A stretch of DNA of 64,000 nucleotides from Bradyrhizobium sp. CCGUVB1N3 (GCF_024199925.1 NZ_JANADR010000001.1:4030001-4094000); one strand, 5' to 3'. Positions 25,483 to 36,797 are shown, counted from the first letter of the stretch. Made by a program: numbers and translations. Notes: generated from the sequence alone by a model not told the origin.

Positions 25483-25612
25483 AAGGAACAGCGCCGCCCC
25501 TTCCCTTTTTGCATCCCGCCATGACCGGGATCGCTTAGCTGCGGCCGCCGATAGCCGCTAGAACTGCTCCCCTACAACGAAGCCCAAAGAACAACGCTCA
25601 GGGAGAACAACC

Positions 25613-26824
25613 ATGCATAAACTGTTTGCCGCGCTCGCGGCGAGTCTTGCTGTTGCGGCCAGCTCCGGCGCGGCGCAGGCGCAGATTTCCGACGACGTCG
25701 TCAAGATCGGCGTGCTCACGGACATGTCGAGCCTCTATGCGGACGCCACCGGCAAGGGCTCGCTCGCCGCCGTGCAGATGGCGGTCGCCGATTATGGCGG
25801 CAAGGTCGCCGGCAAGCCGGTCGAGGTGGTCGCCGCCGACCATCAGAACAAGCCCGACGTCGGCGTCAACATCGCGCGCAACTGGTACGATAACGAGAAA
25901 GTCGACGCGATCTTCGATGTGCCGACCTCCTCGGTGGCACTGCCGATCTCGGCGCTGACGCGCGAGAAGAACAAGATCAACATCAACTCGGGCGGCGGCT
26001 CGTCGGACATCACTGGTGTTGCCTGCTCGCCCAACACCGTGCACTGGACCTACGACACCTATGCGCTGTCGAACGTCGCCGGCAAGGCGATGGTGAAGCG
26101 CGGCGAGGACACCTGGTTCTTCGTCACCGCCGACTACGCCTTCGGCCAAGCGCTGGAGCGCGACGCCGCCAACGTCGTGAAGGAGAGCGGCGGCAAGGTG
26201 CTCGGCGACGTCCGCCATCCGCTCAACTCCTCCGACTTCTCCTCCTTCCTGCTCCAGGCACAGGCCTCCAAGGCCAAGGTGGTGGCGCTGGCCAATGCCG
26301 GCGGCGACACCACCAACGCGCTGAAGCAGGCCTCCGAGTTCGGCCTCACGCAAGGCGGCCAGAAGATGATCGCGCTGTTGCAGGAGATCACCGACACGCG
26401 CTCGCTCGGAATCAAGGCCACGCAGGGCCTGATCGTCACCGATGCTTTCTATTGGGACATGAACGACGAGACGCGCGCCTTCTCAAAGCGCTTCAACGAC
26501 AAGGTCGGGCACATGCCGACCATGATCCAGGCCGGGCTCTATTCGGCGACCATGCACTATCTGAAGGCGATCGAGGCCATCAAGACCGACGAGGCGCCGA
26601 AGGTGATGGAGCAGATGCGCGCAACCCCGGTCAACGATTTCTTCGCCAAGAATGGCAAGATCCGCATCGACGGCCGCATGGTCCACGACATGTATCTGTT
26701 CGAGGTCAAGAAGCCCGAGGAGTCCAAGGGCGAGTGGGACCTCTACAAGCTGATCGCCACCGTGCCGGGCGACGAGGCGTTCCGACCGCTCGACAAGGGC
26801 GGCTGCCCGCTGGTGGGCCACTGA
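25613..26824 (+). CDS. LivK-type ABC substrate-binding protein
   Basis: A 403-residue periplasmic binding protein of the branched-chain amino-acid/amide type (Peripla_BP_6). Signal peptide MHKLFAALAASLAVAASSGAAQA. The family opening is VVKIGVLTDMSSLYADATGKGS; later VEVVAADHQNKPDVGVNIARNW and TWFFVTADYAFGQALERDAANVV. Rhizobia have dozens of these, for amino acids, aromatics, amides or urea; the ligand cannot be read. GGGAGAACAACC sits before ATG 25613. No permease or ATPase genes are adjacent: an orphan binding protein. Confidence 0.92.
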   Translation: MHKLFAALAASLAVAASSGAAQAQISDDVVKIGVLTDMSSLYADATGKGSLAAVQMAVADYGGKVAGKPVEVVAADHQNKPDVGVNIARNWYDNEKVDAIFDVPTSSVALPISALTREKNKININSGGGSSDITGVACSPNTVHWTYDTYALSNVAGKAMVKRGEDTWFFVTADYAFGQALERDAANVVKESGGKVLGDVRHPLNSSDFSSFLLQAQASKAKVVALANAGGDTTNALKQASEFGLTQGGQKMIALLQEITDTRSLGIKATQGLIVTDAFYWDMNDETRAFSKRFNDKVGHMPTMIQAGLYSATMHYLKAIEAIKTDEAPKVMEQMRATPVNDFFAKNGKIRIDGRMVHDMYLFEVKKPEESKGEWDLYKLIATVPGDEAFRPLDKGGCPLVGH

Positions 26825-26925
26825 GCCGATTGGGATCGACGATCCGCGATGCTGCGGGTCCAGTCACTCCTCATCCTTCCTCAGGGTGAGGGTCGATATC
26901 TCCTTATGAAGACACAGACGACAAG

Positions 26926-26954
26926 GCGCCCGGACAAACCGGGCGCGTTGCGTT
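26926..26954 (+). terminator. Hairpin between convergent genes
   Basis: GCGCCCGG (26926-26933) and CCGGGCGC (26939-26946), five-base loop, followed by GTTGCGTTT. It lies about 100 bp after the binding-protein stop and 26 bp before the PRC-barrel stop; probably serves the plus strand. Confidence 0.6.
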
Positions 26955-26971
26955 TGAACGTCAACGCCGCA

Positions 26972-27502
26972 CTACTCGGCGTACTTGAACTCCGGCATCT
27001 TCTTCAGCTCGTCCTTGGTCGCGTTGAACACCGCGTGGTCCGGATACCACTTCGACGTCAATGACGTCGCAGCCGGCGCCGTGTTGGTGGCCGGAGCAGC
27101 GCCCGTGGTCGTGGTCGAGGCCGGACGGCCAGGCGGGTTCGCATTGCTGGCGGTGCCATAGGACACCGGCTCGGTCGAGAACTTCACCTTGTCGAACGGC
27201 ACTGCGACGAGGTGCTCGCCCATGCCGAGGAAGCCGCCGACGCCGAGCACGACGAGCTTGATGTTGCCGCTCTTGTCCACCAACAGATCGTTGATCGAGC
27301 CGACGCTCTCGTTGGCCTCGTTATAGACCTTCAAGCCCACCATCTTCGACCCGCGCCAGTCACCCGAGGCCGAGTTCGCTGTCGTCGTCGTGGCGGCCGC
27401 GTTCGGCGCCTTGTCGGTGGTGGTCGTCGGATTCTGGGCGAACGCGACGGTTACAAGCAACGCGGAACCGGCAAGGCCGGCCGCGATCGATCTCATCAAC
27501 AT
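26972..27502 (-). CDS. Exported PRC-barrel protein
   Basis: A 176-residue protein with a signal peptide (MLMRSIAAGLAGSALLVTVAFA). A Thr/Ala-rich stretch precedes a PRC-barrel domain (about 50-110): SKMVGLKVYNEANESVGSIN, DLLVDKSGNIKLVVLGVG, GFLGMGEHLVAVPFDKVKF. A second Ala/Thr/Pro-rich stretch and a KDELKKMPEFKYAE tail follow. Exported PRC-barrel proteins are common in Rhizobiales and often stress related. Start ATG 27502 has AAGGAGAGG upstream, which decides it over the longer frame. Confidence 0.85.
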   Translation of the reverse strand: MLMRSIAAGLAGSALLVTVAFAQNPTTTTDKAPNAAATTTTANSASGDWRGSKMVGLKVYNEANESVGSINDLLVDKSGNIKLVVLGVGGFLGMGEHLVAVPFDKVKFSTEPVSYGTASNANPPGRPASTTTTGAAPATNTAPAATSLTSKWYPDHAVFNATKDELKKMPEFKYAE

Positions 27503-27735
27503 GATGTCCTCTCCTTGATCGAAAACTCGTGTGGAGAGAACCGCGCATGTTGGCCCGCAGTTCCTAACCTGCGGCAATTTCGTCACGCGTTTCGCGCGCA
27601 CTGCGTCGCGAAGCAAGTTCCGCAGCGAGACGATTTTGAATCGACCGCGAAGGCACGCACAGTTCCCCGCCGACTCTCATGCTCCCTGGGAGAAGAATGA
27701 GTGACGACGGGGACTGCGCCGACCTGGCGTCGCGG

Positions 27736-28326
27736 TCAGGTCTTGTAGTCGATGAGCAGTGCGGAGATCTGCGAGCTGCTCGATGAGCTGTTCGCATTTC
27801 CGGAAGCGCCGTAGGACGACGTCGACGACGACATCGATTGCTGGAGCGCCTGGAGGAATTGCTGGAGGATCTCGGCGGTGGAGCTGTCGCTCGAAGTGCT
27901 GCTCGTCGAGTCCGTCGAGGAGCTGGACGAGGTGGACGAGCTGTCGTCCGACGGCGGCGGGCCGGGCGGCGGTCCGCCCGCACCTCCCGGACCACCCGCG
28001 CCGCCCGGGCCGTTGGCGAAGGCGGACTGGAACACGCCCTTCAGCTCGGTCGCCTGATCGGAGGTCAGCGTGCCGTTCGAGACCTCGTTCGCGATCAGGT
28101 CGTCGATCTTGGACTTCATGTCGTCGGGCGACGACTGGGTGCCGCTCGAGGAGTCGCTGGACCGGCTCTGCTGGATCGCCGAATCGATGTCGGTGAGCGC
28201 GGTCGACAGCGCGGATTGATCCGACGAGGAGACCGTGCCGGCGGAGACCTCCGACTGCAATTCCTGCTGCAACCGCTGCAGCGGCGACTGGTAGGTGCCG
28301 GCGGAGGCCGCCGAGATCGAAGTCAT
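27736..28326 (-). CDS. Ser/Gly/Pro-rich hypothetical protein
   Basis: A 196-residue protein starting MTSISAASAGTYQSPLQRLQ. Two helical segments (LQRLQQELQSEVSAG and MKSKIDDLIANEVSNGTLTSDQATELK) surround Ser-rich text. Then comes a Gly/Pro-rich run (NGPGGAGGPGGAGGPPPGPPP) and Ser/Thr-Asp tracts, ending SQISALLIDYKT. No signal peptide. The segment NGTLTSDQATELKGVFQSAF resembles EF-hand-like/XopA-like repeats seen in rhizobial Ser-rich proteins; no firm family. It is divergent from the two-component operon, 181 bp away. Confidence 0.65.
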   Translation of the reverse strand: MTSISAASAGTYQSPLQRLQQELQSEVSAGTVSSSDQSALSTALTDIDSAIQQSRSSDSSSGTQSSPDDMKSKIDDLIANEVSNGTLTSDQATELKGVFQSAFANGPGGAGGPGGAGGPPPGPPPSDDSSSTSSSSSTDSTSSTSSDSSTAEILQQFLQALQQSMSSSTSSYGASGNANSSSSSSQISALLIDYKT

Positions 28327-28507
28327 GATGGCTCCGTGGGTTTTGCGGGGTTCCTAAACTGACGGCGTCACGATATGGTTAACGGCCTTAACAAGACCTT
28401 GCCGCACCCCGTTCGAGTCGTTACCGGACATTGCGGAAAGGGCCTTTAGAAACATCCAGAAACAAAAAACTTCGCCACTCGAGACGAATCTCCGACAAAC
28501 AGAGCAC

Positions 28508-29248
28508 ATGGCTATTCCTTCGCCCAACATCCTGGTCGTCGAGGACGACCGAGAAACCCGGACGTTGATTGCGAAATACCTGCGCAACAACGCCTGCAAC
28601 GTCACCGCCGTCAGCGACGGCCGCGAGATGGCGCGCGCGATGGCCGACCATCGCGTCGACCTGATCATCCTCGACGTCATGCTGCCCGGCGAGGACGGGC
28701 TCAGCCTCTGCCGCAAGGTGCGCTCGGAGGCGCAGACGCCGATCATCATGCTGACCGCGCGCGGCGAGGACGTCGACCGCATCGTCGGGCTCGAGATGGG
28801 CGCGGACGACTACCTGCCGAAACCGTTCAATCCGCGCGAGCTCCTGGCCCGCATCAACGCGGTGCTGCGCCGGCAGGCCGCAGCACAGGCCGCCAGCTCG
28901 ATCGAAGGCGCGAGCACGCTGGCCTTCGAGGGCTGGCGCATCGACCTGCGGCTGCGCGAGCTGCGCAACCCCGACGGCGCGCGCGTGGCGATGACGAGCG
29001 CCGAGTTCGACCTGCTGCGCACCTTCTGCGAGCGGCCCGGCCGCGTGCTGTCGCGCGACAGCCTGCTGGACCTCACGCAGGGCCGTGCCACCGGCTCGTT
29101 CGAGCGCTCGATCGACGTGCTGGTCAGCCGCATCCGCCGCAAGATCGAACCCAACCCGCAGGATCCCACCATCATCAAGACGGTGCGCTCGGGCGGCTAT
29201 CTGTTCACGCCGAGGACGGAAGCGGTTACGGCGACCCTGAATAGCTGA
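28508..29248 (+). CDS. OmpR-family response regulator
   Basis: A 246-residue two-component regulator. The receiver domain (about 7-120) has acidic pair VVEDDRET, phospho-acceptor Asp56 in LIILDVMLPGEDG, Thr in IIMLTARGED and Lys in YLPKPFNPREL. The C-terminal winged helix (about 140-238) has MTSAEFDLLRTFCERPGRVLS and RSIDVLVSRIRRKI...TVRSGGYLF. The sensor gene follows after 16 bp, so they are co-transcribed. Targets are unknown; overall text is closest to OmpR of the EnvZ/OmpR type. Confidence 0.95.
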   Translation: MAIPSPNILVVEDDRETRTLIAKYLRNNACNVTAVSDGREMARAMADHRVDLIILDVMLPGEDGLSLCRKVRSEAQTPIIMLTARGEDVDRIVGLEMGADDYLPKPFNPRELLARINAVLRRQAAAQAASSIEGASTLAFEGWRIDLRLRELRNPDGARVAMTSAEFDLLRTFCERPGRVLSRDSLLDLTQGRATGSFERSIDVLVSRIRRKIEPNPQDPTIIKTVRSGGYLFTPRTEAVTATLNS

Positions 29249-29264
29249 CCCAAAGCGGCCCGCC

Positions 29265-30593
29265 ATGAATCTGTTCGGGTTCTTCCATCTCAGGAGCATT
29301 GGCGGACAGATCGCTGCCCTCGTCGTGGCGTCGATCATCGCGCTTCATTTGATCCTCACCGCCAGCTTCCTGATCAGCCGGCCGGACCGTGCCGAGATGC
29401 CGCCGGACAGCTCGCATCAACTGGCCAATGCCGCGCTGCTGCTCGGCAGCGCCGGCGCGAGCGAGCGGCCGCGGCTCATCGCCGATATCGCCCGCGCGTT
29501 TCCCACGCTCGACATCGTCGAGCTCGCGCCAGGCGCGGCCGCTGCAATCGAGGACACCGAAGGCCAGCACCTGCACGGCATGCGCCGACACCTCGGTCAC
29601 GGCTACAAGGTGATGACGCTGTCGCCCGAGGGCGGCGCGCACCGGGTCGGCGTCCAGTTGCCCGACGGCACGATGATTACCGGTCGCGTCGAGCCGGAGC
29701 CGCGGCCGCCGCGGTTCTGGGGCGGGCCGTGGATGATGACGCTGCTGTTCGCGCTGATCAGCGTCACCATGCTGGGCCTGTGGGCCGCGCATGCGCTCGC
29801 CCGCCCGCTGTCATCCTTTGCGCGCGCCGCCGAAGGTTTCAGCCTCGACGGCACCGCCGAGCCCCTGCCCGAGCGCGGGCCCGAGGAGATCCGTTCCGTC
29901 GCGCGCGCGCTCAACCGCATGCAGGAGCGGATCGCTGGGCTGATGGCCGATCGCACCAAGATGCTGGCGGCGATCAGCCATGACCTGCGCACGCCGATCA
30001 CGCGGCTGCGCCTGCGCGCGGAGTTCATCGAGGACGAGACGCATCGCAAGCGCATGCTGATCGACCTCGACCAGATGCGCGCAATGCTGGAATCGGTGCT
30101 CTCGCTCTTGCGCAACGACCGCAGGATAGAGGCGGTGACGCTGGTCGACATCGCAAGCACGCTGCAACTGATCGCCGACCAGTTCGCCGACATGGGCCAC
30201 ACCGTGTACTACGACGGCCCTGCGCAAGCGACCGCTGCGGCGCGTCCCGACGATTTGCATCGCGGCATCACCAACCTCGTCGAGAATGCGGTGCGCTTCG
30301 GCGCCGAGGTGACGATCCGCCTCGGCGTCTCCGGCACCAGGCTGACGATCGATGTCGAGGACGACGGTCCCGGCATTTCCGACGAGCGCAAGCAGGACAT
30401 GCTGGAGCCGTTCGTGCGCGGCGACGACGCGCGCAACATGGACGACACCACCGGCTTCGGGCTCGGCCTCTCCATCGCACGTGCGATAGCGATCGCCCAT
30501 GGCGGCGAGCTGTCGCTGCATGACCGCCAGCCGAACGGCCTGATCGTGCGCATGCAGCTGCCGGTCTGGCAGCCGAACAGCCTGGCAGCGTGA
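29265..30593 (+). CDS. EnvZ-like sensor histidine kinase
   Basis: A 442-residue membrane kinase. TM1 (IAALVVASIIALHLILTASF, about 14-33), a periplasmic region of about 120 residues, TM2 (MMTLLFALISVTMLGLWAAH, about 158-177), HAMP, then the H-box AAISHDLRTPITRLRLRAEF with His239. The ATPase domain shows N-box NLVENAVRFG, G1 DVEDDGPGIS and G2 GFGLGLSIARAI. It phosphorylates the response regulator encoded 16 bp upstream. The periplasmic region has a GHGYKVMTLSPEGG-like text and no recognised ligand domain. Confidence 0.95.
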   Translation: MNLFGFFHLRSIGGQIAALVVASIIALHLILTASFLISRPDRAEMPPDSSHQLANAALLLGSAGASERPRLIADIARAFPTLDIVELAPGAAAAIEDTEGQHLHGMRRHLGHGYKVMTLSPEGGAHRVGVQLPDGTMITGRVEPEPRPPRFWGGPWMMTLLFALISVTMLGLWAAHALARPLSSFARAAEGFSLDGTAEPLPERGPEEIRSVARALNRMQERIAGLMADRTKMLAAISHDLRTPITRLRLRAEFIEDETHRKRMLIDLDQMRAMLESVLSLLRNDRRIEAVTLVDIASTLQLIADQFADMGHTVYYDGPAQATAAARPDDLHRGITNLVENAVRFGAEVTIRLGVSGTRLTIDVEDDGPGISDERKQDMLEPFVRGDDARNMDDTTGFGLGLSIARAIAIAHGGELSLHDRQPNGLIVRMQLPVWQPNSLAA

Positions 30594-30603
30594 CGCCAAG
30601 GCC

Positions 30604-30846
30604 TCAGGCGGCGAGCGCGTGCTCGGGAGCCGGCTCGTCGTAGATCGCGATCGCCTCGAAGCGATAGCCGCAGGCGCGGCATTTCCAGAGATAGGAGACC
30701 CGGCCATTGCCCGGCTCGATCCAGTCGGGGTGCGCGATCGGCGTGCCGCATTGCGCGCATGGGTTCTGCCTGGGGATGTCGCCGATGTCCGATTGAATCA
30801 GGTCAGAGTGCGTCAGGTCTGATTGCATCAAATCTGATCTGGTCAT
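30604..30846 (-). CDS. Small zinc-ribbon protein with QSDL-type repeats
   Basis: An 80-residue cytosolic protein. The C-terminal half holds a zinc ribbon, CAQCGTPIAHPDW...YLWKCRACGYRFEAIA (two CxxC pairs). The N-terminus MTRSDLMQSDLTHSDLIQSD is a run of four xxSDL/I units of four to five residues, a degenerate tandem repeat. ATG 30846 is chosen for GGGAG upstream; the longer frame to 30894 starts in an A/T-rich promoter-like stretch. Convergent with the kinase gene, ten bases apart. Function unknown. Confidence 0.7.
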   Translation of the reverse strand: MTRSDLMQSDLTHSDLIQSDIGDIPRQNPCAQCGTPIAHPDWIEPGNGRVSYLWKCRACGYRFEAIAIYDEPAPEHALAA

Positions 30847-30970
30847 GGCACGTCTCCCGATACGCGTTTTTTTGATTTGGTTTTTTTTGGCCATTCTTCA
30901 GGGGATGCGCGAATGGACAGGCACGCTGTCGCGTGCGGCCTCAGCCTGCTGCACCTCACCTGCGGAGAAC

Positions 30971-30986
30971 TTAACGCATGTTTAAG
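30971..30986. promoter_or_regulatory. CtrA-like box, one mismatch
   Basis: TTAA-CGCATGT-TTAAG against TTAA-N7-TTAAC. It lies in the divergent gap between the zinc-ribbon gene (start 30846) and the transglycosylase (start 31102). Confidence 0.35.
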
Positions 30987-31101
30987 TCGTAAAGACGACG
31001 GCGCGACCGAAATTTTTGACGGCGGCGTTTCGCCACATCATCGCCGTGTTCCACGGGCCTAACGCGGACGGGTGCAGGCCATCTGGACCGAGAGATATTC
31101 G

Positions 31102-31632
31102 ATGAAAACTTTAATCGTTGCCGCCGCAATCGCGGCCGGATTGTCATTGCCGCACGCTGCAGTCGCGGGCGAAGCGGAGTACGCCGAGATGGTTGCGGCA
31201 CATGCGCGCGCGAACGGCGTGCCGGAAGCGCTGGTGCATCGCGTGATCATGCGTGAAAGCCGCTATCAGCCGCATCTGGTCGGCCACGGTGGCACGATCG
31301 GGCTGATGCAGATCAAGCTCGCGACCGCCCGCGGGGTCGGCTACACCGGCGACGCCGCCGGCCTGCGCGATCCCGAGACCAATCTCACCTATGCCGTGAA
31401 ATATCTCGCCGGCGCCTATCGCGCCGCCAATGGCGATTACGGCCGAGCCATACATTATTATGCAGGCGGCTATTACTACGCCGCAAAGCAGCAGCGGCTT
31501 CAGGCTGCCCAGCAGGCGGATGCATTGGGCAACGCCTGGCTCGAGCCGAATGGCAATCCGCAGCCGATGTTCGCCCCGCACAAGCGGATGGCGCGAAACG
31601 TCACCAACGCGAGGGCGCAGGACCAGAAATAG
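31102..31632 (+). CDS. Lytic transglycosylase, SLT family
   Basis: A 176-residue exported enzyme. Signal peptide MKTLIVAAAIAAGLSLPHAAVA. The SLT domain has the catalytic Glu in HRVIMRESRYQPHLVG, then GTIGLMQIKLATARGVGY and NLTYAVKYLAGAYRAANGDY. It cleaves the glycan strands of peptidoglycan. At about 175 residues it is a small single-domain member, without LysM or other wall-binding modules. A CtrA-like box lies 116 bp upstream. Confidence 0.9.
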   Translation: MKTLIVAAAIAAGLSLPHAAVAGEAEYAEMVAAHARANGVPEALVHRVIMRESRYQPHLVGHGGTIGLMQIKLATARGVGYTGDAAGLRDPETNLTYAVKYLAGAYRAANGDYGRAIHYYAGGYYYAAKQQRLQAAQQADALGNAWLEPNGNPQPMFAPHKRMARNVTNARAQDQK

Positions 31633-31639
31633 CTCTCGT

Positions 31640-31771
31640 GTCCCGGACGCGCTGCAGCGTGAAACGCTGCTGCGCAGAGCCGGGACCCAGCGCCACGCAT
31701 CGATCGGCCCCGGCTCAGCAGCGCACCACGCCGCAAAGAGCGGCGCGCTGCGCTGCGTCCGGGGCACGAGA
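31640..31771. repeat. Intergenic inverted repeat
   Basis: GTGTCCCGGACGCGCTGCAGCG at the left and GCGCTGCGTCCGGGGCACGA at the right pair as a large hairpin; CGTGAAACGCTG and GCGCAGAGCCGGGACCCAGC lie inside. It resembles the family D and C elements in length and position but has different text. It separates the transglycosylase from the TPP riboswitch. Confidence 0.6.
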
Positions 31772-31832
31772 CCGGTGAAGTTCCCGTAAGACGCGTTGAC
31801 ACACAGCGTCACTTGCATACATTAGCGCCGTT

Positions 31833-31940
31833 CCGAGGGGTGCTCCGAGGAGGAGCTGAGATACCGCTAAATGGGCAAGCCCGCCCAGAACCGCGGTGAC
31901 CCTTTGAACCTGATCCGGGTCATGCCGGCGAAGGGACAGG
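31833..31940 (+). promoter_or_regulatory. TPP riboswitch (THI element)
   Basis: Core text GGGGTGCTCC...GGAGCTGAGATACCGC and, downstream, ACCCTTTGAACCTGATCCGG followed by GTCATGCCGGCGAAGGGA. These are the conserved CUGAGA and the ACCUGAUCNGGNUAAUGCC-type segments of the thiamine pyrophosphate aptamer. It ends right at ATG 31942 and its 3' end (AAGGGACAGGG) doubles as the ribosome-binding site, so TPP binding should block initiation of thiO directly. Confidence 0.95.
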
Positions 31941-31941
31941 G

Positions 31942-32952
31942 ATGTACCAGACGACCAAACGACCGGATTCACCGGTTTCCATCATCGGCGCAGGCATCGC
32001 AGGGGCTTGGCAGGCGCTGTTGTTCGCGCAGGCCGGCCACGCCGTCACTCTGCACGAGCGCAGTGACGCAGGCATGACGGACGCCACCAGCCACTGGGCC
32101 GGCGGCATGCTCGCGCCCTATTGCGAGGCCGAGGTGGCCGAGCCCATCATCAGCCGGCTGGGCCTGCGCTCCCTCGACATCTGGCGGCGCGAATTGCCGG
32201 ATACGCCGTTCAACGGCTCGCTGGTGGTGGCGCTCCCGCGCGAGCGCAACGATTTCGAGCGCTTTGCGAGGATGACGGAGGGCCATCAGCGGCTCGATGC
32301 CGCCGGTCTTGCCGGGCTCGAGCCGTCGCTCGAAGGGCGCTTCCGCGAGGCACTGTTCTTCCCGACCGAGGGCCATGTCGAGCCGCGCCGCGTGCTGCCG
32401 AAGCTGCACGAGCGCATTCGCGCCGCCGGCGGCACCATCAAGTTTTCCAGCGACGTCAGCGCTGAGGATCTCGACGGCATCGTGATCGATTGCCGCGGGC
32501 TCGTGGCGCGAGAGGAACAATCGGAGCTGCGCGGCGTCAAGGGCGAGATGATCCTGATCGAGACCAGCGAGGTGCAGCTTGCGCGCCCGGTCCGGCTGAT
32601 CCATCCACGCTGGCCGCTCTACGTGATCCCGCGCGAGGCGGGCCTGTTCATGCTGGGTGCGACCTCGATCGAGGCGGAGGACACCGGCGTCAGCGTCCGC
32701 TCGGCGCTGGAGCTGCTGGGCGCGGCCTATGCCGTGCATCCGGCCTTTGGCGAAGCCCGCATCGTCGAATTCGGCTCGGGTCTTCGCCCCGCCTTCCCCG
32801 ACAATCTGCCGCGCATCGGCGTTCGCGGCGACAGGATCGCGGTCAACGGGCTCTACCGCCACGGCTTCCTGATCGCGCCGGCGCTCGCCGAGCTGACGCT
32901 CGCTTACGTCGAGCGCGGCCAGATCGACAATGAGGTGATGCAATGCGCGTGA
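31942..32952 (+). CDS. thiO: Glycine oxidase, thiamine biosynthesis
   Basis: A 336-residue FAD enzyme of the DAO family. The nucleotide motif is VSIIGAGIAGAWQALLFAQAGH (about 11-33), followed by SHWAGGMLAPYCEAE. The C-terminal FAD/substrate region has FGSGLRPAFPDNLPRIG and VNGLYRHGFLIAPALAE. It oxidises glycine to iminoglycine for the thiazole ring. First gene after the TPP riboswitch; thiS starts seven bases after its stop. Confidence 0.94.
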   Translation: MYQTTKRPDSPVSIIGAGIAGAWQALLFAQAGHAVTLHERSDAGMTDATSHWAGGMLAPYCEAEVAEPIISRLGLRSLDIWRRELPDTPFNGSLVVALPRERNDFERFARMTEGHQRLDAAGLAGLEPSLEGRFREALFFPTEGHVEPRRVLPKLHERIRAAGGTIKFSSDVSAEDLDGIVIDCRGLVAREEQSELRGVKGEMILIETSEVQLARPVRLIHPRWPLYVIPREAGLFMLGATSIEAEDTGVSVRSALELLGAAYAVHPAFGEARIVEFGSGLRPAFPDNLPRIGVRGDRIAVNGLYRHGFLIAPALAELTLAYVERGQIDNEVMQCA

Positions 32953-32959
32953 TCGTCCA

Positions 32960-33157
32960 ATGCGTTTGATCATCAACGGCGAGCAACGCGAGGTGAGCTC
33001 GGTAAGCGTCGACACGCTGCTCACCGAGCTCGACTACGAGGGCACGCATTTCGCCATCGCGCTCAATTACGACGTGGTGCCGAAAAGCCGCTGGGCCGAG
33101 ACAGAGCTCAAGGCCGGCGACGAGATCGAGATCATCACGCCGCGGCAGGGAGGGTGA
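32960..33157 (+). CDS. thiS: Sulfur carrier protein ThiS
   Basis: A 65-residue ubiquitin-like protein ending in the required Gly-Gly (IITPRQGG), whose C-terminus is adenylated and converted to thiocarboxylate. MRLIINGEQREVSSVSVDTL and HFAIALNYDVVPKSRW fit the ThiS fold. Seven bases after thiO and ahead of thiG, its acceptor partner. Confidence 0.95.
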   Translation: MRLIINGEQREVSSVSVDTLLTELDYEGTHFAIALNYDVVPKSRWAETELKAGDEIEIITPRQGG

Positions 33158-33190
33158 GGATGATGTTGGCCTGCCACCACGAGTTCCGCC

Positions 33191-33293
33191 GTCATCCTGA
33201 GGTGCGAGCCGCCTTCGGCTCGCCTCGAAGGATGGCCGCGCGCGTTGCTGTCATCCTTCGAGGCGCGCAAGTGCGCGCACCTCAGGATGACGA
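33191..33293. repeat. Family A repeat inside the thi operon
   Basis: CGTCATCCTGAGGTGCGAGC, CGAAGGATG, and in reverse order CATCCTTCGAGGCGCGCAAG and GCACCTCAGGATGACG. The two halves are inverted copies about 50 bp apart. It lies between thiS and thiG, so it is transcribed within the operon. Confidence 0.8.
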
Positions 33294-33326
33294 TCCTCGC
33301 AAGTTGCCCGCAAGGAAATTAAAGAC

Positions 33327-34109
33327 ATGGTGACCTTCTACGGCAAATCCTTCGCCTCCCGCCTCCTGATCGGCAGCGCGCTCTATCCCTCGCCGGCGAT
33401 CATGCAAGGAGCGATCCGCGCCTCGGGCTCGAACATCGTCACCGTGTCGCTGCGACGCGAGGCCGCCGGCGGCAAGACGGGCGACACCTTCTGGAACCTG
33501 ATCCGCGAGCTCGACGTCACCGTGCTGCCGAACACGGCCGGCTGCCGCAGCGTGCGCGAGGCGGTGACCACCGCAAAGCTCGCGCGCGAATTGTTCGGGA
33601 CGTCCTGGATCAAGCTGGAAGTCATCGCCGACAACGACACGCTCCAGCCCGACGTCGTCGGCCTGGTCGAAGCCGCCACCATCCTGATCAAGGACGGCTT
33701 TGAGGTCTTCCCCTATTGCACCGAGGATCTCTCGGTCGCGAACCGCCTGGTCGACGCCGGCTGCAAGGTGGTGATGCCGTGGGCTGCGCCGATCGGCAGC
33801 GCCAAGGGCATCACCAATCGCGACGCGCTGAAACTGCTGCGCGAGCGGCTGCCCGACATCACGCTGGTGGTCGACGCCGGCATCGGCGCGCCGAGCCATG
33901 CGGCGCACGCACTCGAGCTCGGCTATGACGCCGTGCTGCTCAACACCGCGATCGCCAAAGCCGCCGATCCCGTGGCGATGGCGAATGCCTTCCGCCTCGG
34001 CGTCGAGGCCGGCCGCACCGCTTATGAGGCCGGGCTGATGAACGCCCGCGACTTCGCCTCCCCGTCAACCCCTGTCGTTGGGACCCCGTTCTGGCATGCC
34101 GTATCCTGA
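33327..34109 (+). CDS. thiG: Thiazole synthase
   Basis: A 260-residue TIM-barrel enzyme. The Schiff-base Lys is Lys96 in [10 protein letters not shown]. Other family text: [44 protein letters not shown] and [20 protein letters not shown]. It joins deoxyxylulose 5-phosphate, iminoglycine from ThiO and sulfur from ThiS thiocarboxylate. Separated from thiS by the repeat; AAGGA precedes ATG 33327. Its 3' end overlaps thiE by 14 bases. Confidence 0.96.
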   Translation: MVTFYGKSFASRLLIGSALYPSPAIMQGAIRASGSNIVTVSLRREAAGGKTGDTFWNLIRELDVTVLPNTAGCRSVREAVTTAKLARELFGTSWIKLEVIADNDTLQPDVVGLVEAATILIKDGFEVFPYCTEDLSVANRLVDAGCKVVMPWAAPIGSAKGITNRDALKLLRERLPDITLVVDAGIGAPSHAAHALELGYDAVLLNTAIAKAADPVAMANAFRLGVEAGRTAYEAGLMNARDFASPSTPVVGTPFWHAVS

Positions 34110-34707
34110 TCCTTTCTACGCGGTCGTCGACAGCCTTGCCTGGGTCGAGCGCCTGGCCAAGCTCGGCGTCGGCACGATCCAGCTCCGCGCGAAAAATCTC
34201 AACGACGCCGAGGCGCTCCAGATCGTCACCGATGCGCTCGCCGTCACCCAGGGCACGCAAGCAAAACTCGTCGTGAACGATTATTGGCGCGCGGCGATCG
34301 TCGCGGGCGCAAAGCATCTGCATCTCGGCCAGGAGGATCTGGTCGACGCCGACCTCAAGGCCATCCGCGATGCCGGCCTGACGCTCGGCATCTCCACCCA
34401 TGACGAGGCGGAGCTTGCGACCGCACTTGACGCGCAGCCCGACTATGTCGCGCTGGGCCCGATCTTCTTCACCACGCTGAAATCGATGCGCTTCGAGCCG
34501 CAGGGCATTCCGAAGATCACCGAATGGAAGAAGCGCATAGGCCACATCCCGCTGGTTGCAATCGGCGGCATCAAGTTCGAGAACGCCGCGGAGATTTATG
34601 CGGCGGGCGCGGATTCCATCGCCGTCGTCTCTGACGTCACGCAAAATGCCGACCCGGACGCGAGGGTGCGGCAATGGCTTGGGCTTGGTAGCAAGGAGGC
34701 TGCGTGA
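34096..34707 (+). CDS. thiE: Thiamine phosphate synthase
   Basis: A 203-residue TIM-barrel enzyme that couples HMP-PP with thiazole phosphate. Visible: [51 protein letters not shown] (phosphate loop) and [17 protein letters not shown]. The start ATG 34096 ([13 protein letters not shown]) lies inside the end of thiG, so translation is coupled; a TTG at 34078 is possible but less likely. The substitution of the usual HVGQxD by HLGQED is normal for the family. Confidence 0.93.
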   Translation: MPYPDPFYAVVDSLAWVERLAKLGVGTIQLRAKNLNDAEALQIVTDALAVTQGTQAKLVVNDYWRAAIVAGAKHLHLGQEDLVDADLKAIRDAGLTLGISTHDEAELATALDAQPDYVALGPIFFTTLKSMRFEPQGIPKITEWKKRIGHIPLVAIGGIKFENAAEIYAAGADSIAVVSDVTQNADPDARVRQWLGLGSKEAA

Positions 34708-34728
34708 TGCACGTCCCCAACTCTTCAT

Positions 34729-36797
<2,069 letters not shown>

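Noticed and set aside
28366..28392. TTAACGGCCTTAAC near the response regulator as a CtrA box
   Set aside because: The spacer is five bases, not seven, so it does not fit the consensus.
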